17,303 nucleotides of DNA from Candidatus Poribacteria bacterium. Its GTDB lineage: Bacteria > Abyssobacteria > SURF-5. The stretch spans positions 1 through 17,303 of the forward strand of contig JACRIR010000055.1 in NCBI GenBank assembly GCA_016215705.1, in the 5' to 3' direction. How positions within the stretch are numbered: position 1 is the first letter of the stretch; each line of letters opens with the position of its first letter. Below the pieces are notes generated by a model. The model made no database searches, was not told the DNA's origin, and saw only the letters and a list, made by a program, of their open reading frames with translations. The translations under genes were made by a program, and so were the position numbers. Shown here one piece after another: positions 6,746 through 13,393 of this stretch.

Positions 6746-7309
6746 ATGCCAGACACCAAAGATCAGATTAAGAATTTCTTCGAGAGTTTTTCGCTGAAGC
6801 AGGTTGTCGTGCTCTTGCTCGAGGAGTATGTCGCGTGGATTTTTCGCTATATCCCGGGCTTCGAGGGCTTCACACTCCGCTACCTCTTCTATAAGCTGCT
6901 CTGCAAGAAGATAGAGCCTTTCCCATTCATCTTCCCCGGCGCCTTTTTCCAGCATTCATACGGTATCGAGGCAGGACGCAACCTCAACGTCAATCGCGGG
7001 GTTCATATGTATGGACGCGGCGGCATAAAGGTCGGCGACTACGTGCTTATAGGTCCGAACGTCGTTATTGCTTCTTCCCAGCATCGCTACAACATTCAGA
7101 AGATTCCCATTATGTTTCAGGGACACGAGAAGAAAGCCGTCGTCATTGGAAACGACGTGTGGATAGGCGCAAACGCCGTGGTTCTGCCCGGAGTAACCAT
7201 CGCGGACGGAACGATCGTCGGCGCGGGGGCGGTCGTCACATCCGACACGGAGCCCTATTCCATCGTCTGTGGCGTGCCCGCCCGGAAAATAGGCGAGCGC
7301 AGTCATTAG
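6746..7309 (+). CDS. Hexapeptide-repeat O-acyltransferase (LbH/WbbJ type)
   Basis: An in-frame TGA at 6737 makes the ATG at 6746 the earliest possible start. No Shine-Dalgarno is visible and the inverted repeat abuts it. The 187-residue product has an N-terminal helical part (1-65) with hydrophobic segments, then a left-handed beta-helix (~71-177) built from [IV]GxxxxI turns: YGIEAGRNLNVNRG, IKVGDYVLIGPNVVI, VVIGNDVWIGANAVVLPGVTI, GTIVGAGAVVTSD. It ends in the typical YSIVCGVPARKIGER. His113 in ASSQHRY is the likely catalytic base. Such enzymes acetylate sugars of surface polysaccharides using acetyl-CoA. Its position ahead of glycosyl- and methyltransferase genes fits this. The hydrophobic N-terminus is longer than in minimal MaaT-type enzymes and may touch the membrane. 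Confidence 0.9.
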   Translation: MPDTKDQIKNFFESFSLKQVVVLLLEEYVAWIFRYIPGFEGFTLRYLFYKLLCKKIEPFPFIFPGAFFQHSYGIEAGRNLNVNRGVHMYGRGGIKVGDYVLIGPNVVIASSQHRYNIQKIPIMFQGHEKKAVVIGNDVWIGANAVVLPGVTIADGTIVGAGAVVTSDTEPYSIVCGVPARKIGERSH

Positions 7310-7322
7310 GATCTTGTGGACA

Positions 7323-7363
7323 GAAATTCGGGGACACGATGCGGCATCGTGTCCCCGAATTTC
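7323..7363. repeat. REP-like perfect hairpin, 19-bp stem
   Basis: GAAATTCGGGGACACGATG (7323-7341) is perfectly complementary to 7345-7363, with a CGG loop. It begins 14 nt after the acyltransferase stop. The core is identical to the hairpin at 767-805 (GGGGACACGATG), while the outer sequence differs (AATTC versus A-run), so the conserved part is the core. Confidence 0.85.
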
Positions 7364-7497
7364 GCGGTAGCGCCGACACAGAGGAGTCTCATCTGCATCG
7401 TGTCCCCGATTTTCGCGGCAATGCCGGCATGGAGGAATCTCAGCAGCAACACGTCCCCGATTTTCCCGGAAATACCAATAGTGAGGGATCTCCCTGT
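7345..7497 (+). repeat. Three-unit 51-bp tandem array of the GTGTCCCCGATTTTC element
   Basis: Units begin at 7345 (CATCGTGTCCCCGAATTTCG), 7396 (CATCGTGTCCCCGATTTTCG) and 7447 (decayed, ..CACGTCCCCGATTTTCCC). The word GTCCCCGA sits at 7351, 7402 and 7453, an exact 51-bp period. The rest of each unit is also related (GCCGACACAGAGGAGTCTC / GCCGGCATGGAGGAATCTC / ACCAATAGTGAGGGATCTC). All three frames stay open across it because 51 is a multiple of three, which creates spurious reading frames with 17-residue repeats. The first unit is also the right arm of the hairpin. Confidence 0.85.
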
Positions 7498-7558
7498 AGT
7501 GAACGAAATTGTGGGACGCAGGACTGAAACTCGGTCGCATAACCTACCGTGAGACCAA

Positions 7559-8995
7559 ATGGCCCGGATCGCCTTTGTCCAGAACATCGCGTTCGAATAC
7601 CTTGGTGTCATGCATCTCTCAGCCGTTTTGAAGAAGGCAGGCCATGAGGTCGAGGTGTTTCTGCTGGAACAAAGCGAGCAATCGCTTGTCCGGCAAGTGT
7701 TGGATTTTGAGCCATCCATAGTCGCCTTCTCCTGCACCACTGGCGTCCATCATTGGGCGATCAGCTTCGCCTCTCTCCTGAAACAGGCGCGACCGACGCT
7801 CACGATATTCGGCGGCCCTCACGCGACGTTCTTCCCGGAATTGATCGAGCAGCCTTCGGTTGACATCATCTGCCGAGGCGAGGGTGAGGAGGCGATTGTC
7901 GAGATCGCCGGCAAGTTGGATGCCGGAGAGCCTCTCGCCGACACCCTGAACTGCCACGTCAGGTCGAACGGACAAATAAAGCGGAACGATTTGCGCCCGC
8001 TCATCGAGGACCTCGACTCGATTCCCGATCCGGACAGGTCTCTCTACAGGTCGAAATACAAGTACCTTCGTAAGAGCGCGGCCGCATTCATGGCCGGGAG
8101 AGGCTGCCCGTTCAGATGTAGTTTCTGTTTCAACCATGCTATGCAGAAGCTTTATGCCGGGCGCGGGCGTTTTGTCAGGCTTCGAAGTCCCGACCGGGTC
8201 ATCAATGAAATCGAGCGCGTAAAATCGCGGTTCAACCTGCGAACGATATACATGCAGGATGACATTTTCGTTTTGAACAAGAAGTGGGTGAAGGAATTCT
8301 CTGACCTGTACGGCGAGCGGATCGGGCTGCCGATGCTCTGCCTCGTGCGCGCCGATCAGGCGGACGAGGATTCGATTGCCGCTCTCAAACGCGCGGGCGT
8401 CAAGAACATATTCTTCGGAATCGAGTCGGGCGACGAAACCTTGCGTAACGAGACTCTTAAGAAAGGAGTCACGGACGCGGATATCCGGCGAACGGCCGCA
8501 CTCCTGCGAAAATATGGAATCCGATTCCGAACGTATAACATGGTGGGTCTTCCGGGCGAAACGCTTCAGCAGGCGTTGAATACTCTCCGCATCAATGCGG
8601 ACATCCGCACAGACTTTCCATGGTGCGCCATATTTCATCCTTTTCCCGGAACGGAATTGGGAGAGATAGCGGCGCGGGCCGGCTTGATGACACGAAGTCC
8701 TGAGGATGCGCCGCCGTCGTTCTTCAAAGAGAGCATACTTCGCCTGCCGCAGTCGAACGAGATTGTGAATTTGCAGAAGCTCTTCTACTACGGGGTCAAG
8801 TTCCCCCGTCTGATTCCCATCATTGAGCGGACAATTTGCTTGAGGCCGAATCCGATATTTGATTTTCTGTTCCTGATCGGCTATGCCGTGAGCCTGTATG
8901 GAAGCGAGAATATGACGTTCGGCGAGATACTCTCGATCGGATTGCGCAACGTGGGCCAGTTCTTCTACGGGAAAAAGGGAGGAAGACGGCCTTGA
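7559..8995 (+). CDS. B12-binding-domain radical SAM protein
   Basis: An in-frame TGA at 7550 leaves the ATG at 7559 as the first start; its ribosome site is weak. The 478-residue product has an N-terminal cobalamin-binding Rossmann domain (~1-135: IVAFSCTTGVHHWAISFA, LTIFGGPHATFFPE, VDIICRGEGEEAIVEIAG). The classical DxHxxG histidine motif is not seen, as in many of these enzymes. The radical SAM barrel follows, with the cluster motif GRGCPFRCSFC (Cys183, Cys187, Cys190), YMQDDIF, KNIFFGIESGDE and YNMVGLPGET. A C-terminal helical part (~390-478) is usual. The class includes methylases of unactivated carbons and BchE-like cyclases; the substrate here is unknown. It overlaps the following methyltransferase by 4 nt, so the two are surely co-translated. 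Confidence 0.93.
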   Translation: MARIAFVQNIAFEYLGVMHLSAVLKKAGHEVEVFLLEQSEQSLVRQVLDFEPSIVAFSCTTGVHHWAISFASLLKQARPTLTIFGGPHATFFPELIEQPSVDIICRGEGEEAIVEIAGKLDAGEPLADTLNCHVRSNGQIKRNDLRPLIEDLDSIPDPDRSLYRSKYKYLRKSAAAFMAGRGCPFRCSFCFNHAMQKLYAGRGRFVRLRSPDRVINEIERVKSRFNLRTIYMQDDIFVLNKKWVKEFSDLYGERIGLPMLCLVRADQADEDSIAALKRAGVKNIFFGIESGDETLRNETLKKGVTDADIRRTAALLRKYGIRFRTYNMVGLPGETLQQALNTLRINADIRTDFPWCAIFHPFPGTELGEIAARAGLMTRSPEDAPPSFFKESILRLPQSNEIVNLQKLFYYGVKFPRLIPIIERTICLRPNPIFDFLFLIGYAVSLYGSENMTFGEILSIGLRNVGQFFYGKKGGRRP

Positions 8996-9882
8996 ATCTC
9001 ATGTGCCCTCTGTGCGGAACCCCGGAACCCGCCCATCTGTATACGAAGAAAGCCTTTACTGTTTTTCGTTGTCCCTCCTGCACGCTTGCATTCACGTGGC
9101 CGCAGCTTTCGGAACAGGCCGGCCGGCGGCTTTATGGCAATACATATTTCGAGAGTTGGGGTATTGACGGCGACCCATCGGTCCGCGAGATGAAGAAGCG
9201 CACATTCGATTTGAGACTGAAAGCAATTGAGAAACACATTCCGCCGGGACGCATCCTCGATGTCGGCTGCGCCACCGGTTTCTTTCTCGAGGCGGCGTCA
9301 GACCGGGGATGGAGCGCGTACGGCGTCGACGTCAATCCTCACGCAGTGGAGCTGGCGCGCAAGCAGTTCGGCGACCGCGTAATTGAGGGCACAATAGATG
9401 ACGCAAGGCTCGGCGGGGAAATGTTTGACGCGATAACGATGTCAGACGCGCTTGAACACGTGCATGATCCCTTCCGGACCCTTTTCCGGGCAAATGAGCT
9501 GTTGAGAAATGGCGGCATCGTGGCTGTAGTCACCCCCAACGTCAGAGGCATTTCTTCAATTCTTCTCGGACGGCGCTGGCCTCATCTGAAGGCAGAGCAT
9601 CAATTCTACTTTTCCCCGCGCACGCTTTCGTATGTGCTTCAAAAGGCCGGATTCCGGGTCCTGAGCGTGCGTCCGGCCCTGAAGGCCTTGAGTCTCAACT
9701 ACATTTATGCGCAGCGAACGGTGACTCGTGTGCCTTTGCTGACTCCCCTCGTCTCTGCGGTTCGGAGAGTGTTGCCTGCTTCAGTCGGCCGAAAACCTCT
9801 CTATTTTCTTGCAGGGGAAATGTTCGCGCTGGCGCAGAAAGAAGGCTCTCCCCGCTTGTCAAACAACTCCAGTATGCTGTAA
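8992..9882 (+). CDS. Zinc-ribbon class I SAM-dependent methyltransferase
   Basis: The TTG at 8992 overlaps the upstream TGA (TTGA) and has GGGAGGAAG 6-7 nt before it, so I prefer it to the ATG at 9001. The 296-residue product begins with a small zinc ribbon, CPLC (Cys5, Cys8) and CPSC (Cys27, Cys30). The Rossmann methyltransferase follows: motif I ILDVGCATGFFLEAA (88-102), acidic loop GVDVNPHAVELAR (111-123), and motif MSDALEHVHDP with the family's EH. The later region (PNVRGISSILLGRRWPHLKAEHQFYFSP) is typical of the Methyltransf_11/23 group that sits in O-antigen and capsule clusters, together with 'FSPxTLxxVLxKAGF'. It probably methylates a sugar or lipid intermediate. Family secure, substrate unknown. 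Confidence 0.93.
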   Translation: MNLMCPLCGTPEPAHLYTKKAFTVFRCPSCTLAFTWPQLSEQAGRRLYGNTYFESWGIDGDPSVREMKKRTFDLRLKAIEKHIPPGRILDVGCATGFFLEAASDRGWSAYGVDVNPHAVELARKQFGDRVIEGTIDDARLGGEMFDAITMSDALEHVHDPFRTLFRANELLRNGGIVAVVTPNVRGISSILLGRRWPHLKAEHQFYFSPRTLSYVLQKAGFRVLSVRPALKALSLNYIYAQRTVTRVPLLTPLVSAVRRVLPASVGRKPLYFLAGEMFALAQKEGSPRLSNNSSML

Positions 9883-9945
9883 ACTGGCGTTGTCGCGGGT
9901 CGGTCATCTTCCGGAAACAGGAAGAGGAAGGTTGGAGCAACACTT

Positions 9946-11166
9946 ATGCTGTCGCTATCAGCAATGAAGTTCATTGACAGCTTTGCGGGCAAGACGCTTT
10001 GCTTTCTGCTGACCCAATTGCGCAAGCTCAGGCGGCGTCCCCCTCTCTCTTATCCCGCGAGCGCACACAAAGCGCTCATTGTCAAATTCTGGGGCATTGG
10101 CAGCATTGTCCTGACGACTCCCGCCCTTGAACGATTGAAGGCGAAGCATCCGGGATGCCGGATCACATTTCTCACGTTCGAGAGCAACCGGCAAGTGTGT
10201 GAGATGATTCCCACCATCGATGAAATCCTGACCATCCGGACAAACGCCGACATTCTCAGTTTCGCGCGAGACACGCTCCATGCGCTTTTTGCCGTCAGGC
10301 GAGAGAAGTTCGATTTTGCGGCCGACTTCGAGTTCTTCACTTGCTTCTCCGCGCTGATGACTTTCCTGAGCGGCGCGAAAGTGAAAGCAGGATTCCACGC
10401 CTGGGAGGCATACAGAGGCGATCTTCACGACATCCGTGTTCCCTTCAATTATTATTGGCACGTGACCGACAACTTTGTGAATCTGGCGACGGGAGAAAGC
10501 AATGCCGCCGCCCCCCGCGCGCTTCCCCGGCTGCTAGTGCCGGAACAAGCGAGGTCGTGGGCGGGGCAACTCATGCGCGAAAATCGCATTGCTCAGGGCG
10601 ACATTTTTATTGTGGTAAATCCCAACGCGGGCGAGCTTGCTCTCGAGCGCAGATGGCCAAAAGAAAAATTCGCCCGACTCATACGCATCCTCGAAGAACA
10701 ACACGACGCTAAGATCATCCTGATCGGCGGCGCTGGTGAAGAGGACTACACTGCGGGCATTCTCCGGGAGGCGGGCACGCGAAACGCGAAGAGTTACGCC
10801 GGGAAGCTCACGGTTCAGCAGTTAGCCGGCGCGCTTTCCTTTGCAACGGTCATAATTACAAATGACAGTGGCCCGTTGCATCTGGCGTGCGGAGTCGGCC
10901 GCCCTGTTGTCGCCTTCTTCGGTCCGGAGACCCCGGTCCTCTATGGCCCCGTGGGAAGCGGGCATCGCATATTTTTCAAGAATCTGAGCTGCAGTCCCTG
11001 CATAAACGTTCACAACGCAAAGACCGCGCGCTGCAGGCACGGACATTCCGACTGCCTTACCCGTATAACCGTCGAGGAAGTTCTCGAGGCGATTCAGCCG
11101 TTTCTCAAACATTCTCCGGCCGGCATCGACCAGCAGCGGTCAGGTGCGGTTGCGCGGGAGAGATGA
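9946..11166 (+). CDS. Glycosyltransferase family 9 (heptosyltransferase-like)
   Basis: A GGAG 8 nt upstream supports the ATG at 9946. The 406-residue product has a ~40-residue basic-hydrophobic N-terminal extension, then the GT-B fold of GT9: KALIVKFWGIGSIVLTTPALERLKAKHP (42-69), the FIVVNPNAGELALERRWPKEKFARLI donor-domain entry (221-246), IILIGGAGEED and TNDSGPLHLACGVGRPVVAFFGPETPVLYGP (305-335), the family's signature. Cysteines 349, 352, 363 and 370 near the C-terminus match the CxPC...C...C seen in many GT9 members. Such enzymes transfer ADP-heptose or related sugars to lipid A-core-like acceptors at the inner membrane. With only one GT9 in view, a classical heptose core is not proven. 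It follows the methyltransferase by 63 nt and converges with the next gene. Confidence 0.93.
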   Translation: MLSLSAMKFIDSFAGKTLCFLLTQLRKLRRRPPLSYPASAHKALIVKFWGIGSIVLTTPALERLKAKHPGCRITFLTFESNRQVCEMIPTIDEILTIRTNADILSFARDTLHALFAVRREKFDFAADFEFFTCFSALMTFLSGAKVKAGFHAWEAYRGDLHDIRVPFNYYWHVTDNFVNLATGESNAAAPRALPRLLVPEQARSWAGQLMRENRIAQGDIFIVVNPNAGELALERRWPKEKFARLIRILEEQHDAKIILIGGAGEEDYTAGILREAGTRNAKSYAGKLTVQQLAGALSFATVIITNDSGPLHLACGVGRPVVAFFGPETPVLYGPVGSGHRIFFKNLSCSPCINVHNAKTARCRHGHSDCLTRITVEEVLEAIQPFLKHSPAGIDQQRSGAVARER

Positions 11167-11182
11167 GATCATTATGGAAAAT

Positions 11183-11211
11183 CGGAAACACGATGCCGCA
11201 TCGCGTCTCCG
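11183..11211. repeat. Degenerate REP-like hairpin between convergent genes
   Basis: CGGAAACACGATG (11183-11195) pairs with CATCGCGTCTCCG (11199-11211) at 11 of 13 positions (the two mismatches are A-C opposed), with a CCG loop. It is a diverged copy of the GGGGACACGATG family and sits exactly in the 55-bp gap between two converging genes, a place where REP elements and bidirectional terminators are usual. Confidence 0.65.
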
Positions 11212-11221
11212 GTCTTCCGTA

Positions 11222-12622
11222 TTAGGCGAGCAGGTTTCGGAATAACGAAATTGCGGCATATGCGTTCTCGCGCAGCTCCTGGAAGGACGAGAGCGAGCGC
11301 AGCCGCTTTGCAAGATATTTGGGTCTCAGATAGTATTTGACTATTGCCTCCGTCCTCAATCGTCTTAACTGTTCGGTGCTGAGGTGGGACGTAGGCATTG
11401 CAATGAACGTTCCGGACTGGTCCATCACTCTAATGTCGGCATTCACGAGTCCCATTGCCACAGCCTGGCTGCGGAGCACGGTGCCGGCCCGGGGCACGAC
11501 GAAATTGAATGAGGCATAGTCACAGTCGAGTTCGCAGGCGAGTTCTATGGTAGCCCGGCAAGTCTCCTCGGTTTCTTCCGGCAACCCCACAATAAAGGTT
11601 CCCACCGTCCGAATCCCCAGTTTCTTGCACAAGCTGAATACTTCGCGGACGTTTTCGATCGTGTAACCTTTCTTATAGTTCACGAGTATCCTGGAGCTTG
11701 CGCTCTCAACTCCAAAGATTATAGTTCGGCACCCCGCGTCTTTCATTCTGACCAAGACGTCTTCGTCGACCACGTCGACGCGCGAATAACATATCCAATT
11801 GAATCTGAAGTTTCTTCCAAGCATCTCCCGGCACAATTCGACGTTGTCAGACCTCTTCGGGCGGAACGTCTGGTCAAGGAAGAATATGTTTGATATCCCG
11901 AGCGACCGGATGAGTGAGAGTTCCTCGAGAATGTTTTTCACCTCCCGGTATCGGTATCCGAGCGTGCTCATGACACAGAATGAACACTTGAAGGGGCAAC
12001 CGAAGTCGGTGAGAACCGTGGCAAACGGGCTGTTCAGGAACGGCAGGCGATATGCCCGATTCATGAACAATTCGTGGCGCGGAATCGGGAGGGCGAATTT
12101 TTCATAGGCGCCTCGCCTGACGGGCAAGACCTTGATGGAGCCACCTTCCCTTACCACCATGTTGTTTGCTGCGCCACCGTCGAGATACGTGACGAGGTCG
12201 TCGCTCGAGAAGTCCAGCAGACCCGCGTCTACAGAAGGGTTCTGGCGCAACAGTTCTTCGCCGCTTTCGAGAAATACGTCGCCGCTGCCGATAAGGATCG
12301 TTTCGGGCAGAAGCTTTCTCAGGCGTTCAAGGAAAACCGAATCCTCGTTCCACGAGACTGCGCCGGCCAGGAAAACTATCACACGAGGGTTTAGTTCCGA
12401 AACTCGACTCAGGCATTTCTCGTCGCTCAGGCGCTCGGCAATGCAATCAATCAGACGGACTTCGTGATTTGCAGCCAGACGTCCGCTCAGCAAGAGCAAG
12501 TCACACGGTGCGAAGAGGTAATTGGTCTTGGAGGTCTTGCTGCAGTAGTAGTCCCTCACGTACAGCCGTTTTCCCGGCAAGTTCAACAGCAGTATTTTCG
12601 ATTTCGGAGGGAGAGGGGTCAT
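11222..12622 (-). CDS. Second B12-binding radical SAM protein
   Basis: The frame extends up to 12742, but I prefer the ATG at 12622 because MTPLPPKSKILLLNLPGKRLYVRDYYC begins right at the usual family N-terminus. This gives 466 residues. The cobalamin-binding part is ~1-165 (FAPCDLLLLSGRLAANHEVRLIDC, VIVFLAGAVSWNED) but more diverged than in the 7559 gene: the usual GGPH is replaced by IGSGDVF and RGEGE by LDFSSDD. The radical SAM core has DFGCPFKCSFC (Cys209, Cys213, Cys216), NIFFLDQTF, TIIFGVESAS and FIVGLPEET. The reaction is unknown. It is transcribed alone on the minus strand and converges with the GT9 gene. A promoter candidate lies at 12764-12793. Confidence 0.92.
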   Translation of the reverse strand: MTPLPPKSKILLLNLPGKRLYVRDYYCSKTSKTNYLFAPCDLLLLSGRLAANHEVRLIDCIAERLSDEKCLSRVSELNPRVIVFLAGAVSWNEDSVFLERLRKLLPETILIGSGDVFLESGEELLRQNPSVDAGLLDFSSDDLVTYLDGGAANNMVVREGGSIKVLPVRRGAYEKFALPIPRHELFMNRAYRLPFLNSPFATVLTDFGCPFKCSFCVMSTLGYRYREVKNILEELSLIRSLGISNIFFLDQTFRPKRSDNVELCREMLGRNFRFNWICYSRVDVVDEDVLVRMKDAGCRTIIFGVESASSRILVNYKKGYTIENVREVFSLCKKLGIRTVGTFIVGLPEETEETCRATIELACELDCDYASFNFVVPRAGTVLRSQAVAMGLVNADIRVMDQSGTFIAMPTSHLSTEQLRRLRTEAIVKYYLRPKYLAKRLRSLSSFQELRENAYAAISLFRNLLA

Positions 12623-12763
12623 GTTTTCCACGACTTTTTGTTGTACTAAACCAACCTCAATATACGCGAATCGTCCCAGACGGATGGTTGCGCGCTCAAA
12701 CGACCGGCGAGGAAGAAAAGGCGTTAACGAATAGACATCCAACTTCGTTACGCTGCTGACTGT

Positions 12764-12793
12764 ATGGTATCATCGGCTTAGATTGACTGTCAA
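12764..12793 (-). promoter_or_regulatory. Candidate promoter of the minus-strand radical SAM gene
   Basis: On the minus strand, TTGACA (12793-12788) is followed after 18 bp by TACCAT (12769-12764). The -35 box lies within a perfect 13-bp palindrome ATTGACTGTCAAT (12782-12794), which could also be an operator. The -10 match is only 4 of 6. Confidence 0.4.
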
Positions 12794-12804
12794 TTCCTTG
12801 GATA

Positions 12805-12862
12805 TGAGATTCTTCGCTCCGCTCAGAATGACAGGAGCCTTTTCAGAATGACAGGAGCCTTT
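12805..12862. repeat. Interspersed repeat remnant with 20-bp tandem duplication
   Basis: GAGATTCTTCGCTCCGCTCAG followed by AATGACA is a very common short interspersed bacterial repeat. Here its end is duplicated: TCAGAATGACAGGAGCCTTT occurs at 12823-12842 and again, identical, at 12843-12862. Confidence 0.75.
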
Positions 12863-12863
12863 A

Positions 12864-12893
12864 TTGACAGAAAACGCCTATGGCCGGTAATAT
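12864..12893 (+). promoter_or_regulatory. Candidate promoter of the membrane protein gene
   Basis: A perfect TTGACA (12864-12869) and TAATAT (12888-12893), with an 18-bp spacer, lie just before the ATG at 12902. The predicted transcript start falls at about 12900, almost on the start codon, and no Shine-Dalgarno is visible, so a leaderless mRNA is possible. Confidence 0.4.
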
Positions 12894-12901
12894 AAACGAT
12901 A

Positions 12902-13393
12902 ATGAAACCGAGGGAGGCAATAGAGTCCAGCGCATCAAATGGCAATTGGGTTTGGTCCACCGTTGTTGCGTTTTCGTGGCTCGCATACGGGGCAGCCCTA
13001 TATTTCATGTTGGTTGAAACAGGCTGCATTCACTTTGCTTATCGGCCGAACGAAATCGGTGTTATAAGCCCTACCACGATAGCTCGAATCCCAAAGATAG
13101 CGCGCACATTCCATTTCGTGGCTGGAACCGGTTTGTCGGCATTAATGGCCGTTTGCGGTTGGTGGTTGTGGGTGAGCTTCTGCGCCTTCCTTTCGCGTCA
13201 GTCCGGCCGCGACCTTCAAGGAATTCTCCCGAACGACGCTTTGGTCAATGTGGTATTGTTGATTGCTTTTGCCGATATTGTGTACAAGTTCACGCCCTAC
13301 AAGATTGCGGCGATTCTTGGCCTCGTAGTGCTAGCGACATGGAGACTCTCGTTTTTCCTTTATGCCCGAAAAAAGACCACAGTCCACGTCTAA
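12902..13393 (+). CDS. Four-helix integral membrane protein, unknown function
   Basis: Not recognised. The 163-residue product has four predicted transmembrane segments (~17-42, ~69-96, ~112-129, ~132-154) and a charged C-terminal RKKTTVHV. Between helices 1 and 2 is a polar loop with YRPNEIGVISPTTIARIPKIAR. An in-frame TAA at 12893 fixes the ATG at 12902 as the earliest start. The gene overlaps the following glycosyltransferase by 32 nt, so translation is probably coupled and the protein may serve the same surface pathway, for example as a small partner of the polytopic enzyme. Function cannot be stated. Reality is supported by hydrophobic periodicity, the absence of stops and the coupling. 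Confidence 0.75.
   Translation: MKPREAIESSASNGNWVWSTVVAFSWLAYGAALYFMLVETGCIHFAYRPNEIGVISPTTIARIPKIARTFHFVAGTGLSALMAVCGWWLWVSFCAFLSRQSGRDLQGILPNDALVNVVLLIAFADIVYKFTPYKIAAILGLVVLATWRLSFFLYARKKTTVHV

Noticed and set aside
7159-7552. Plus-strand frames with 17-residue repeats (RVPEFRG.., IVSPNFA..)
   Set aside because: They are by-products of the 51-bp DNA array; more than one frame is open with equal repeat structure, and one begins inside the acyltransferase gene.
7619-8638. Minus-strand 339-codon frame
   Set aside because: It is a shadow of the B12-radical SAM gene on the plus strand, which has clear motifs.
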